Shown: positions 1 to 9,220, numbered from the stretch's first letter. The stretch is DNA of 64,000 nucleotides from Alkalibacillus silvisoli (GCF_039521975.1 NZ_BAAACZ010000027.1:1-64000), one strand, 5' to 3'. Made by a program: numbers and translations. The notes: generated by a model not told the origin, from the letters alone.

Positions 1-180
1 ATATACAAGGCCAAATGGCATAAATAAGGAGTGCTCTTAAGAGAGCACCCCAACATTTGACTTAGAACCGTTTTGTTATTTGTTTATAATAGGTTAATAA
101 GGGTTTAATTGATAAACGCTTATTTAACAAACAGAATATGATTTTTTTGGAATCAAACAAATGGGTCCTTGAAAGAATGA

Positions 181-398
181 AAATACCCTAGAAAAAGAAT
201 CGTTCATGGTGGGAACCCAATTTTAAGATGGATAATGTTTTCGACAAAACTGACCCTGCTGGAAACATAAAGCCTAATATAGAGAAAAGTACAGAGCGAA
301 TTTATGGTGCTGTGGTAATGATTATGGCATTGGATCGAGCGATTCGGAACGAAAATCGTGAGAGTGTCTATAATGAAAGAAAGATATTGATAATATGA
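181..398 (+). pseudogene. Phage terminase large subunit, C-terminal remnant
   Basis: Translating the plus strand gives two pieces of the end of an HK97-type large terminase. One frame reads IVHGGNPILRW (199-231). A different frame, from about 226, reads through DKTDPAGNIKP and IMALDRAIRNENRESV to a TGA at 396-398. Intact relatives carry both motifs in one frame, so a frameshift lies near 231-235. Upstream sequence back to base 1 has stops in all frames and no recognisable ATPase part. TerL cuts and packages phage DNA; this copy cannot. A portal remnant lies 2.5 kb downstream, so this is the edge of a dead prophage. The open frame on the opposite strand is a shadow. Confidence 0.75.
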
Positions 399-428
399 GT
401 TCAGAATCAGACATTGCATTTATTTTCA

Positions 429-457
429 TTGCAAACTGTCCCTAACTAACGTATAAT
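429..457 (+). promoter_or_regulatory. Sigma-A-type promoter of the toxin-antitoxin operon
   Basis: TTGCAA (429-434), a 17-base spacer, then a perfect TATAAT (452-457). Transcription would start near 464, about 180 bases before the toxin ATG at 644. The promoter begins directly after the terminase stop, so the toxin-antitoxin unit carries its own expression signal. Confidence 0.7.
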
Positions 458-511
458 TATAGGAGTTTAGCTTAATAGACAGATAGTTTAATATTTCATA
501 TGTGCCTGGGC

Positions 512-538
512 AACTAGTTTTTTGGTTAGAAACTGGTT
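512..538 (+). promoter_or_regulatory. Inverted repeat in the toxin operon leader
   Basis: AACTAGTTT (512-520) and AAACTGGTT (530-538) can pair over nine positions with one G-U, with a 9-base loop. It sits in the unusually long leader between the promoter and the toxin. It could be an operator for the antitoxin complex or an RNA hairpin; the sequence alone cannot decide. Confidence 0.35.
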
Positions 539-643
539 GTTTATTTGGTTAAAGATAGATTTTCTTAAATCTCCATTCTGTAAGGCACTTTTTATATTTT
601 TTCATTCAATAAACTTACAAAGAAATTTGCACTTACAGGAGCG

Positions 644-2368
644 ATGATACAGGTGTCTAAAAAATACTATGCTGTAAAACAAGGCAAAAAAACTGGCATC
701 TTTACTACATGGAATGAATGCAAACAAAATGTACACGGATACCCAGGTGCAGAATATAAAAGCTTTACTAGTAAAGCACAGGCAGAAAACTATTTAACTG
801 GTACACAAGAAACTGACGATCCCGAAAAAGATAGGGGAACCGAAAGTGAAGCTGAAGTTGTAGCTTATGTTGATGGTAGCTTTAATGAAGTAAGCTCTGA
901 GTTTTCTTACGGTTCAGTTATTTTTTACCAAGGAGAACAAACACATTTTGCTGAAAAATTTAGTGATCCTGACCTAGTTTCCATGAGGAATGTTGCAGGA
1001 GAAATTAAGGGTTCAGAAAGAGCCATGGCTTTTGCTGTCGAAAAGGGAGCCAAGAGCCTGACAATTCATCATGATTACGAAGGTATTTCTAAATGGTGTA
1101 CAGGTGAGTGGAAAGCGAAAAAGCCAGGCACTATTGCTTATAAACAATGTTTTGACAATATTAAAAATGACGTGAAAGTTAAATTTGTTAAGGTTAAAAG
1201 CCACTCTGGTGATGAATTTAACGATTTGGCAGATAAATTGGCTAAAGATGCTTTTGTGCAAACAGAAATTGTAGAGAACTCAGTAGATAGTGTTTCCGAA
1301 AATCCAAAAAATATCGGTATCTTTGTAGAACCAAACAAGTTAGGAGAAGCTATTTGCTCTGCTGGGGAAAGTGAATGGAAGGATTTCCAACTTCTCTCTT
1401 TTGAAAAAGTTGGGAATGCTAAACGATGCATCTTTTCCGTAAATGATAAACAAGGTTCCTTGGATTTTTATTACAGAACAAGCAAAGGAACAACTACTAT
1501 GACTCCTATCGGGAAAAATGTTGAACTTTCCTCGGTGCTTAGAGATCGAATTATCGAGCAAAGTGAATATACAGATACGGGTGTTTCTAAATCGCATACG
1601 TTTAGGATTAACAAAGAATGGGCAAATAAACTAGTGAACTTCTTAGGTGGACTAGAGGATATTGGTAAAGACCAGAAAAGCTACGAAAACCCTAAATACC
1701 AACAATACAATTTTGTGAGTGGTAGGGGCGATCGATTAAACGTAAACATATACGAAACAGGTAAAGTTGTTTTGCAAGGGAAACCTGCCTATCTTTATAC
1801 TGAAGCTCTTTCCTTTTTATCTTACTGCCCAGAAGTTAATATCAATGATGTTGTTGAAGCAAATAATTCATTCTACGAAGTATATATTACAGTCACAGAT
1901 ACTAGAACAGAACTTCATAAGCTTATGCCAAATGCGTTTGAGAATATTGACGATACGCTAATCAAGATACTCTCTCCGGCAGTGTCCCTTAAAAAAATAA
2001 AAATGGAAATTGAAGACTATTCTTGTTACGCTTTTCCTGCTTTACGAGCACTGGAAGGTTACTTGAAGTACCTGTTTGGTATAGAAGGCGTTGAAATTGG
2101 GCATAACTATGGACAACAATTTGGGCACGACACTAAGACTGGTGCGTTTCACTTGAAAAAGCATACTGTACAGAAATTGAAGAATCCAAAGAGTGAAGTT
2201 CCGATAACGGAAGCTTACAATTACTTAAATAAAAACCGTCATACATTGTTTCATTCAGAACAATTATTATTTACTACTCGCATTTTAGAGGATAAACTAG
2301 AAGCAGATCAAATTGTAAATGAAGTCATTGATCTGATTGAACGAACATATACGTATCTTATAGCATAA
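644..2368 (+). CDS. RNase HI-RnlA fusion toxin (HEPN ribonuclease)
   Basis: 574 aa with three parts. Residues 7-52 form the viroplasmin-like RNA/DNA hybrid-binding domain of Bacillus-type RNase H1 (KKYYAVKQGKKTGIF). Residues 71-205 are a catalytic RNase H with its acidic set D77, E120, D144 and D197 and the flexible-loop His H187. Residues 222-574 match an entire RnlA toxin in length (E. coli RnlA is about 357 aa). They carry FPALRALEG (R468, E471) and RHTLFH, an R-x4-H HEPN motif at R532/H537. The R468-R532 spacing of 64 is close to the 63 I recall for E. coli RnlA R255-R318. RnlA is the RNase LS toxin that degrades mRNA during T4 infection, and in E. coli it is stimulated by the separate RNase HI. 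Here both are one chain and all catalytic residues are intact. The start is supported by GGAG just upstream and by domain alignment. rnlB follows after 26 bp. Confidence 0.88.
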   Translation: MIQVSKKYYAVKQGKKTGIFTTWNECKQNVHGYPGAEYKSFTSKAQAENYLTGTQETDDPEKDRGTESEAEVVAYVDGSFNEVSSEFSYGSVIFYQGEQTHFAEKFSDPDLVSMRNVAGEIKGSERAMAFAVEKGAKSLTIHHDYEGISKWCTGEWKAKKPGTIAYKQCFDNIKNDVKVKFVKVKSHSGDEFNDLADKLAKDAFVQTEIVENSVDSVSENPKNIGIFVEPNKLGEAICSAGESEWKDFQLLSFEKVGNAKRCIFSVNDKQGSLDFYYRTSKGTTTMTPIGKNVELSSVLRDRIIEQSEYTDTGVSKSHTFRINKEWANKLVNFLGGLEDIGKDQKSYENPKYQQYNFVSGRGDRLNVNIYETGKVVLQGKPAYLYTEALSFLSYCPEVNINDVVEANNSFYEVYITVTDTRTELHKLMPNAFENIDDTLIKILSPAVSLKKIKMEIEDYSCYAFPALRALEGYLKYLFGIEGVEIGHNYGQQFGHDTKTGAFHLKKHTVQKLKNPKSEVPITEAYNYLNKNRHTLFHSEQLLFTTRILEDKLEADQIVNEVIDLIERTYTYLIA

Positions 2369-2394
2369 GATAACTGAGGGAGAAGGTGGTTACT

Positions 2395-2751
2395 ATGGCT
2401 AATTTTGAAGTGATACAACTTAATAATGCCCCATATGACTACTTGTTTATCGCGACAAGTTTTCGTAGCTCCCTCAGTGATTTAGCAAAGCTAGACAGTG
2501 CAGTGAGTATAGGGCAAGGTAAGATTTTGGTTGACCTTATGTTAATTAATGGTAACAAAAAGAACCGTTTTGTAGAATGCAATGTTGTAAATAATGCTTG
2601 CCGAAGACAATCAATAAAAATTGCAGATGATGTTGACGAAAATATTCGTCAAAAGAGCTTATCGTTTTTTAAGGAAAATGAACAACTCGTAAAAAACAGT
2701 GTACTACCAAAAGCCCTTCAGTACCTAATTACAACCGGTGATGCTATTTAG
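2395..2751 (+). CDS. rnlB: RnlB-like antitoxin
   Basis: 118 aa, from the ATG at 2395, which has AAGGTGG five bases upstream; the in-frame GTG at 2386 overlaps that ribosome site. The block GKILVDLMLINGNKKNRFVE resembles the E. coli RnlB segment GEILFDLL-NG-NRFV, and the length is close to the 123 aa of E. coli RnlB. RnlB binds the C-terminal domain of RnlA and blocks its RNase activity; when a phage stops host transcription, labile RnlB is lost and the toxin is freed. Placement directly after the toxin in one transcription unit supports the call. The family is divergent, so the identification rests on this block plus context. Confidence 0.8.
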   Translation: MANFEVIQLNNAPYDYLFIATSFRSSLSDLAKLDSAVSIGQGKILVDLMLINGNKKNRFVECNVVNNACRRQSIKIADDVDENIRQKSLSFFKENEQLVKNSVLPKALQYLITTGDAI

Positions 2752-2866
2752 CAAAAAACTTGTGGAAGGATTGGGTAATGCCTTAATCCAAATATTCCAT
2801 TTGTGGGAGGGGTGAGACTATATGTTTTGCTCCTTTTTCTTATGAACAAGAATATAATAAATACGT

Positions 2867-2895
2867 GCATCTACTGAACAGTGGGTGCTTTTTTT
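2867..2895 (+). terminator. Intrinsic terminator after rnlB
   Basis: GCATCTACTG and CAGTGGGTGC form a ten-pair stem (two G-U) followed by seven T. It ends the toxin-antitoxin unit just before the portal remnant. Confidence 0.55.
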
Positions 2896-2918
2896 GTCTA
2901 ATTTCGGAGGTGAGGATC

Positions 2919-3945
2919 ATGAAGATACCACTTATAACAAAAATATTTCAATCAAGGTCAAATCCAAAGAATAGTTTTCTAGGAAACATCTATAGTTTCT
3001 TCTTTGGCAGTACAATAAGCGGGAAAGCAGTCAATGAAAGAACGGCTATGCAGACGACCGCAGTTTGTGCTTGTGTGCGGATATTAGCTGAAACGATCGC
3101 GAGTCTTCCGCAGCACGTGTACAAATATACCGATAACGGAAAAGAAAAGGCATTGAAACTCCATTTATATAACATGCTCCATGACGAGCCAAACTCCGAG
3201 ATGATTTCGTTTGTGTTTAGAGAAACACTGATGAGTCATCTTTTATTAAGGGAAATGCCTATGTACAAATCATCAAGGATAGCAGAGGGAATGTGCTTTC
3301 TCTTTATCCCTGACAAGATGACGGTGAACCGAACTTCAACAGGTGAGCTTTAATATAAATACTTAAAGGACAGCGGGACAGTCATTCTTAGAAATGATGA
3401 GGTTCTTCATATCCCAGGACTAGGTTTTGATGGTCTTGTGGCCTACTCACCAATTGCAATGGCCAAGAATGCGCTAGGAATGGTACTATCTACTGAAGAA
3501 TATGGGGCTAAGTTTTTCGCTAACAGGGCTAATCTCGGTGGTGTGTTAGAACATCCCGGTGTAGTAAAAGACCCTGCAAAAATGGGAGGAAGCTGGAATG
3601 CTGTTTATCAAGGAAATTGCAATGCCCATCGTATTGCGGTCCTTGAAGAAGGGGTGAAGTTTCAGAGTATCGGCATTGCACCAGAGCAGACTCAGTTCCT
3701 TGAAACGAGAAAATTCCAAGCGGAAGAAACTTATAGGATATTTAGAGCTGCACCTCACCTCGTTGCAAACCTTGATAAAGCAACCTTTAGTAATATCGAA
3801 CATCAACCAATTAGCTTTATAGACAATACGATCATGATCTGGGTGGTGAGAATTGGGCAATCAATAAAGAAAGCTCTGTTGAATTCTACGGAAAAGAAGG
3901 GGTATTAATCAAAATTAACCTAATGGCCGACTTCGTGGAGTGTGT
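2919..3945 (+). pseudogene. HK97-family phage portal protein, decayed
   Basis: Starts at the ATG at 2919 (GGAGG upstream) with a clear portal N-terminus (ERTAMQTTAVCACVRILAET, SLPQHVYKY). After LMSHLLL the matching frame shifts: GNAYVQIIKDSRGNVLSLYP is read in another frame around 3255-3312, then PDKMTVNRTSTGEL returns to the first. A TAA at 3351-3353 follows, and the same frame continues with DEVLHIPGLGFDG and EEYGAKFFANRAN to 3908; a further shift reads LIKINL. Portal proteins form the DNA gate at the capsid vertex and are usually encoded next to terL. The lesions show that the prophage is dead. Homology fades near 3945. Confidence 0.85.
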
Positions 3946-4104
3946 AAACGCTAAACTAAAATGGACAGTTTTTGCTCGATAAAAATGAACACTTTTGATC
4001 AATTAATCCTATTGATGTTTAAATCCATTAGACCGCCCATTGTTAAAATGCAATGAGTGACGAGTTCTATCTTTTAAAATGACCGAAACGAAAGAGGAGA
4101 ATTA

Positions 4105-4533
4105 ATGAATACGAGTAGAATGCTAGCTTTTGACCCTAATTATGAGCCCTTCCCATGTCATGAAGGTGATGAGGTATTCGCTAATGGAATATTTCAATTT
4201 AATATCTCACATATGATGGAGCATATTCACTCTGGATCTCTTATAGTTAAGACAGAAAGGATTGATGTGAATAGATGGTTCAAGACTCATTACCGCCCAT
4301 CTGTTAATGAAAAGCACCTTCAAACCGTTGATATAAAGATTCCAGTTATCCAAGCAGAAATCAGACCAGGTAAGTACTCCATCATTGATGGAAATCACCG
4401 AATGGAACGGGCTTATCGGGAGGGCGCTCAGTATGTGGATTCGTACAAATTACAGGCAGAGCAGCTTGTACCATATTTTGTGAATAAACAAGGTTATAAG
4501 GCGTTTATTGATTATTGGAATTCGAAATTATAG
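4105..4533 (+). CDS. ParB/sulfiredoxin-fold-like protein
   Basis: 142 aa, start chosen at the ATG after GAGGAG. The segment YSIIDGNHRMERAYREGA (about residues 92-109) carries the DGNHR-x-xA motif typical of the ParB N-terminal/sulfiredoxin fold, a nucleotide-binding or nuclease fold found in ParB, phage and toxin-type proteins. No DNA-binding helix-turn-helix domain is visible, so it is not a chromosome-partition ParB. It lies at the right end of the prophage remnant and appears intact. The substrate is unknown. Confidence 0.55.
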   Translation: MNTSRMLAFDPNYEPFPCHEGDEVFANGIFQFNISHMMEHIHSGSLIVKTERIDVNRWFKTHYRPSVNEKHLQTVDIKIPVIQAEIRPGKYSIIDGNHRMERAYREGAQYVDSYKLQAEQLVPYFVNKQGYKAFIDYWNSKL

Positions 4534-4540
4534 ATGTAAA

Positions 4541-4595
4541 AAAAGCAGTTCAGTTAGCATTACTTTAATGTATGCCTCAAAACCGAACTGCTTTT
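4541..4595. terminator. Bidirectional terminator
   Basis: AAAAGCAGTTC (4541-4551) pairs perfectly with GAACTGCTTTT (4585-4595). A-rich and T-rich flanks serve both the plus-strand gene ending at 4533 and the minus-strand gene ending at 4608. Confidence 0.7.
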
Positions 4596-4607
4596 ATAAT
4601 GGTGAAA

Positions 4608-6167
4608 TTACTCCGCTAGTGTCCCGGCTGCTTTTACCCGGATTTTGGTTGCGTTTCCTGGTAGGTAGGCTAGTGGGACGTCTTCAAAGTCTACAATTTC
4701 AAGGTCATCTGGGGATGCTCCTGCATTAATGGCTTCATCTTTAGCCATTTTCTTTGCGAGTTCTAGTGTTTCTTCTCTTCCTAATTCATCTAATGAAAAG
4801 ACGCGTTCTATTTGGCCACTAACTTGTGCTATGGCTGAGCCGATTGCGTTGGCGACACCAAAATGGTTGGGGCGATGGACGCTTGATGCGCCTTTTAATT
4901 GATCAGGTAGTAAAATGCTGCCTCCACCAACTAGAATAACCGGAATTGGTTCAGCGCTTGTTTTCATACGGTCGATTGCTTCTTCTACTTTGTTGACTAA
5001 GGTTTGGTATGCTTGGTTGATTAATTCTGAGTCTAATTGGGATACAAGACTAGGGTCTCCCACTTTAGCTAGTCCTTTGGCAACCATAATATCTGTAGTG
5101 GTGAGTGTGTTTCCGCCAAAGACATAGGCTTCTTCTTGGAGGCGGTAACCGACACTGTCTGGGCCTAAAGTTACGGTTCTATCTTGATTTTGACGTACAA
5201 TTGTGCCACCCCCAATACCAATTGAGGTGATGTCAGGCATTCGAAAATTTGTCCTAACGCCACCAATTTCAACGGCGAGTGATGATTGGCGTGGGAATGA
5301 GTTAACGAGTACACCGATATCTGTTGTCGTACCACCCACATCGACAACTAGTGCATTAGATTGGTTTGTTAAATAAGATGCACCACGAATACTATTGGTA
5401 GGTCCGCAGGCGATTGTTAATATAGGATATTTGACAGTGTATTCGACTGACATTAAGGTTCCATCATTTTGTCCGAAGAAGACTTTCGCCTCGACGCCTT
5501 CTTCTTTTAATGCATTGATAAATCCATTGGCCGTGTTACGTGCGACCTTAACGACTGCCGCATTTAAGATCGTTGCATTCTCGCGTTCAAGTAGGCCAAC
5601 ACTTCCGATCTCACTTGATAATGAAAGCGCCACTTCTTCACCTAAGACCTCGTGTAAAATCCGTTGAGCTTCAAGTTCATGTTCAGTAGAGACAGGTGAA
5701 AACACGGACGTGATCGCTACTGAATCGACCTTACCTTTTAATTCATGAGCGATTTCGTATAATTTCTCTGTATCTAAATCGGCTATTTCTCGCCCGTCAA
5801 ATTCATGACCGCCATTAATAAGGTAAACGTGCTGACCTAAGATTCTTCTTAAATCATCTGGTACACCTACTAATGGTTTAATGCCTAATGTTGCAGGTGC
5901 TCCAATTCGAATCACAGCTACGTGATTTAATCGTTTACGTTCTACAATTGCATTTGTACAGTGGGTCGTACCAAGCATGGCGTAATGAATCTTTTCTTTC
6001 GGCACATCTGATGAATTTAGAATGTTCTTCACCGCATTATATATTCCAGTGCTAATGTCTTCTGTTGTTGGTTCTTTCGTTTCTGTTATCACATTAAAGT
6101 GTTGGTCTAACACGACAGCATCAGTGTGTGTTCCGCCGACATCAATTCCGATACGATAATTCCCCAA
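4608..6167 (-). CDS. Hydantoinase/oxoprolinase family protein (HyuA-like)
   Basis: 519 aa, TTG start directly after the stop of the upstream gene, with AAGGAGG eight bases before it. GIDVGGTHTDAV (residues 7-18) and VVDVGGTTTDIGVL (274-287) are the two phosphate-binding loops of the ASKHA ATPase fold in HyuA/OplA N-terminal domains. Relatives hydrolyse cyclic amides (hydantoins, 5-oxoproline) using ATP; this is the short single-subunit form usually encoded beside DUF917 proteins. It is the last gene of the operon permease-DUF917-HyuA. The exact substrate is unknown. Confidence 0.85.
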   Translation of the reverse strand: MGNYRIGIDVGGTHTDAVVLDQHFNVITETKEPTTEDISTGIYNAVKNILNSSDVPKEKIHYAMLGTTHCTNAIVERKRLNHVAVIRIGAPATLGIKPLVGVPDDLRRILGQHVYLINGGHEFDGREIADLDTEKLYEIAHELKGKVDSVAITSVFSPVSTEHELEAQRILHEVLGEEVALSLSSEIGSVGLLERENATILNAAVVKVARNTANGFINALKEEGVEAKVFFGQNDGTLMSVEYTVKYPILTIACGPTNSIRGASYLTNQSNALVVDVGGTTTDIGVLVNSFPRQSSLAVEIGGVRTNFRMPDITSIGIGGGTIVRQNQDRTVTLGPDSVGYRLQEEAYVFGGNTLTTTDIMVAKGLAKVGDPSLVSQLDSELINQAYQTLVNKVEEAIDRMKTSAEPIPVILVGGGSILLPDQLKGASSVHRPNHFGVANAIGSAIAQVSGQIERVFSLDELGREETLELAKKMAKDEAINAGASPDDLEIVDFEDVPLAYLPGNATKIRVKAAGTLAE

Positions 6168-7259
6168 TTACTTCGCCTCCTTTTGGTTCAGTTGTTCAAC
6201 AGGTATATAATCCACATCATAGCCAAAATAACCAGGGCCAGCAGTGGCAATGCCTTTCTCTGTTCGCCACTTTGGATCACAAGGCATACCAATTACAATA
6301 CAACGAGCCCCGTAGCGTAACCCTTCAGTTGTGATTGGCATACCTGTTTCAGCATCGAGCACAGCTATTAAATCTGGCGTCACACACAATACATCATCTC
6401 CACAAGTAGCTAGTAAATGTTCATTTTGGAAGCTTAATGTTAATTCGCTACCGTTGTAGTTATGAATGCCTTCAATTTTTGCGGTTCCTCTTGTAAAGCC
6501 AGTTTCCGTTTTACGATTTATATCACTTACTTTTCCTTGAAATAATTCATAACCACTGGTGATTTTTAAGACAGATTGGACAGGGTCATCATTATTCTCT
6601 TTCGCCTCTCGAATGCTACGTCCGATATTTTCCTCTAAAGTTAATGTGTTACGGATCGCTGATTGCTTCATCTCTTCACCTTTCATTGGGTAAATGGCTA
6701 ACATGACTGAACCACCCATTTCAATGGTTGCACCACGCGCCAGTCGCTCAGCCCATACGCTATTAATTGTATTGAGTACCATCCCGTTACCTTTTTCATC
6801 TGATAAAACCATAGGAGTGGCACTCATACCATCTAAATAAAACGTCACCATCTGAAGTTCTGGAAATGCACGTCCCATTCCATCACAATCGACTACAGGA
6901 AGTCCCTGACGTGCAGCTAGAGCAAATGGGAGAAGCGAATTAACTCCTCCTGCTTCAATCGGCATTGTGGCATATATTTCAGTTGATAAATTATCTTTTA
7001 AAGATTGAAAGGCTGTAATCGCCTCATCACCACTTGGTATTTTTTCAACCATGACAGTTGGAGCGCCCATCATAGCCGATGGAACGATAACTGCTTCATC
7101 TGGAACCTCATCGGGATCTAATAGTTTAATAGGTCCATGTTCTTCTATTGCTTGAAGTGCCATGAGCTTCCCGATATACGGATCACCCCCGCCACCTGTT
7201 CCAAGTAAGGCAGCACCTACTGCTATATCTTCTACTTCTTGTTTTCCTAATAAACGCAT
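6168..7259 (-). CDS. DUF917 family (S-methyl thiohydantoin desulfurase-like) protein
   Basis: 363 aa, ATG preceded by AAAGGAGG. The N-terminus LGTGGGGDPYIGK and the segment IEAGGVNSLLPFALAARQGLPVVDCDGMGRAFPEL are characteristic of the DUF917 family (Pfam PF06032). That family has been renamed after a member acting on S-methyl thiohydantoin. These proteins nearly always sit next to a HyuA-like ATPase, as here, and probably act with it on a cyclic ureide or thiohydantoin. The gene abuts HyuA with no gap, suggesting translational coupling. Confidence 0.85.
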   Translation of the reverse strand: MRLLGKQEVEDIAVGAALLGTGGGGDPYIGKLMALQAIEEHGPIKLLDPDEVPDEAVIVPSAMMGAPTVMVEKIPSGDEAITAFQSLKDNLSTEIYATMPIEAGGVNSLLPFALAARQGLPVVDCDGMGRAFPELQMVTFYLDGMSATPMVLSDEKGNGMVLNTINSVWAERLARGATIEMGGSVMLAIYPMKGEEMKQSAIRNTLTLEENIGRSIREAKENNDDPVQSVLKITSGYELFQGKVSDINRKTETGFTRGTAKIEGIHNYNGSELTLSFQNEHLLATCGDDVLCVTPDLIAVLDAETGMPITTEGLRYGARCIVIGMPCDPKWRTEKGIATAGPGYFGYDVDYIPVEQLNQKEAK

Positions 7260-7275
7260 GTGTATTATCCTCCTT

Positions 7276-8589
7276 TTAATTGGTTACCGGACTCGGTGTT
7301 TTAACTAGTAAGATCTTTGTGACAACAGCTTGCAATACAAATGCCACTAAGAATGCATCAAAGCCAGAAGCGCCTGTTATGGTAAATAAACCAAAGCCAC
7401 CTGGTTGAGGTGTTGTCATAAAGGCAACTAATGAAGCTACGACCCAAACTGCAACACTTGGTAGATTTATATTTTCCATGTGGTTTAAGTGATCAAAGCT
7501 ATACTTTGATTTATTGACTAAGTAATCAGCCACATAAATACCGCCAATTGGTGGGATTAAAACACTTAGGAAATTCAAGAATGGGATGAAGTTATCATAA
7601 ATTCCCCCAACAGCTAATAATGTTCCAATTGTCCCTGCAATAATTGTTAAGACATATTTCGGCGTATTTTTAAAAATCGCTGAGAAACCAAGTGCTGATG
7701 AGTAAAGGTTATTATCGTTTGTTGTCCACTGTGCTAAAATCAATACAAGTAAAGCACCCGAGCCCCAACCTAAGCCAAGCATGATTGCGACAATGTCTGT
7801 TTCTGTAGTGAATTTAGCTAATATGAAAGAAGCTATTAAGACTAAACTAAAGCCTGCGAAGTATCCGACAAAAGAAGAAATGACAGCATCCTTAGTCGAC
7901 TTAGCATATCTAGAAATATCTGGCCCAATAATGGCACCGACTGCAAGAGAACCAATGATTAATGAAACTGAAACACCAATGGATAACGGCTCTCCAAATA
8001 AATTACCACTAACCTGATTAGCTTCTGAACTATTTCCAACACGAATTAAAGATGCAACAATTAGAATCGCGAGTAACGGAACAGCTATGAAACTTAACTT
8101 CTCTATTGCCTTATAACCAATTACAGCTGTTGTGGTCATTAATATACCACCGATCACCACCAACAACTTTGGTGCGATCTCTATACCGAATGTGTTATTT
8201 ATTACATGGGCTAAGCTCGCACCAAAAAGATCTAATTGCACCCCGAACCAACCAAACAAGGATAAAGCAATAACGACAGATACCGCATATGAGCCATATC
8301 GACCAAGCGCAAAGGTGGAAACTAATGCTGTTGGTAGATTTGTTTTCGCACCTACTACACTACATAAAGCACTTAAACAAGCTAATAGAAACGTTCCAAC
8401 CAAAGCTGCAATAATTGCTTGTGACATCGTTAAGCCACCTGCAAGTGTTCCTCCAAGCACAATAGCGGATATCGCCACAATCCCACCTAACCAAACAATA
8501 GATAACTTGAACCACCCTTTACGTTTATGTTCAGGCACTGGTTCACGCTCGTAGTCTTTCACTAGATTTTTCTCAGCTACATCAGCCAT
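7276..8589 (-). CDS. NCS1 family cytosine/hydantoin-type permease
   Basis: 437 aa, polytopic, about 12 hydrophobic segments, with GGAGG before the ATG. ALGRYGSYAVSVVIALSLFGWFGVQ and GAIIGPDISRYAKS match the CodB/purine-cytosine permease branch of NCS1 carriers, which use H+ or Na+ symport for nucleobases, allantoin or hydantoins. It is the first gene of the operon, 16 bp before DUF917, so it likely imports the compound processed by the two enzymes. Confidence 0.85.
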   Translation of the reverse strand: MADVAEKNLVKDYEREPVPEHKRKGWFKLSIVWLGGIVAISAIVLGGTLAGGLTMSQAIIAALVGTFLLACLSALCSVVGAKTNLPTALVSTFALGRYGSYAVSVVIALSLFGWFGVQLDLFGASLAHVINNTFGIEIAPKLLVVIGGILMTTTAVIGYKAIEKLSFIAVPLLAILIVASLIRVGNSSEANQVSGNLFGEPLSIGVSVSLIIGSLAVGAIIGPDISRYAKSTKDAVISSFVGYFAGFSLVLIASFILAKFTTETDIVAIMLGLGWGSGALLVLILAQWTTNDNNLYSSALGFSAIFKNTPKYVLTIIAGTIGTLLAVGGIYDNFIPFLNFLSVLIPPIGGIYVADYLVNKSKYSFDHLNHMENINLPSVAVWVVASLVAFMTTPQPGGFGLFTITGASGFDAFLVAFVLQAVVTKILLVKTPSPVTN

Positions 8590-8620
8590 GTTAACCTCCC
8601 CCGATCTCGTGTTTTAAACG

Positions 8621-9199
8621 TTAACTTCTTACAATCCCATTCCAGAATTGATTGAACATAAGGTCCATACGCTTATAGATCACATCAAGACTATACCGTT
8701 GCATCTCCCAAAACAGTCCATCCATCAACCCTTGAAACGTAGTAGCTAGTTGAACTGGATCATGCTTACCAATCTCGTCTTTATCTATTCCATGTTGAAT
8801 AATTTGATAGAGCACATCATATTCACCTTTTTCCATTTCATTAAATCGATTCCTAATATCATCTTTTAAAAAGTCTGGCGGAAAAATCATGAGCCGAATT
8901 AAAAACTTAGACTTTAAATCTTCTCTATATTGAAATTCTATAGTCGATTTCAATATATTGTACAGCTGTTGTTTAGCTGATTGCTCACGACTAACTTGAG
9001 ACTTAACCTCCATTAGGTGGCCGTCTAACAAATCATGGTATATCGCTAGAAATAGATCTTCTTTCCCGCTAAAAAAGGCATATACTGATGGTGGTTTAAT
9101 CCCAACTTCATTCGCAATCTCCTTCATCGTCATACCTAGAAACCCATACTCAGCAAACAGCTTAGTAGCCGCAACTTTAATTTCTTCTCGTGTAGACAT
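8621..9199 (-). CDS. TetR/AcrR family regulator
   Basis: 192 aa; the ATG has a strong GGAGG. The N-terminal helix-turn-helix (residues 1-45: REEIKVAATKLFAEYGF, MKEIANEVGIKPPSVYAFF) is classical TetR. The C-terminal ligand and dimer domain ends in MFNQFWNGI. It lies 31 bp upstream of the permease on the same strand, and a perfect 20-bp palindrome lies just before its start. It probably represses itself and the whole operon until a ligand binds. Confidence 0.9.
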   Translation of the reverse strand: MSTREEIKVAATKLFAEYGFLGMTMKEIANEVGIKPPSVYAFFSGKEDLFLAIYHDLLDGHLMEVKSQVSREQSAKQQLYNILKSTIEFQYREDLKSKFLIRLMIFPPDFLKDDIRNRFNEMEKGEYDVLYQIIQHGIDKDEIGKHDPVQLATTFQGLMDGLFWEMQRYSLDVIYKRMDLMFNQFWNGIVRS

Positions 9200-9220
9200 A
9201 ATACCTCCTCACCTCCTAAG

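Noticed and set aside
204..419. Minus-strand ORF of 71 aa
   Set aside because: It is the antisense of the terminase remnant; the plus strand carries recognisable terminase motifs.
3954..4000. TGGACAGTTTTTGCTCG and TGAACACTTTTG, resembling end repeats of IS21-type elements
   Set aside because: Only two short imperfect motifs, no transposase and no opposite end; it may explain where the portal gene breaks off but is too weak to annotate.
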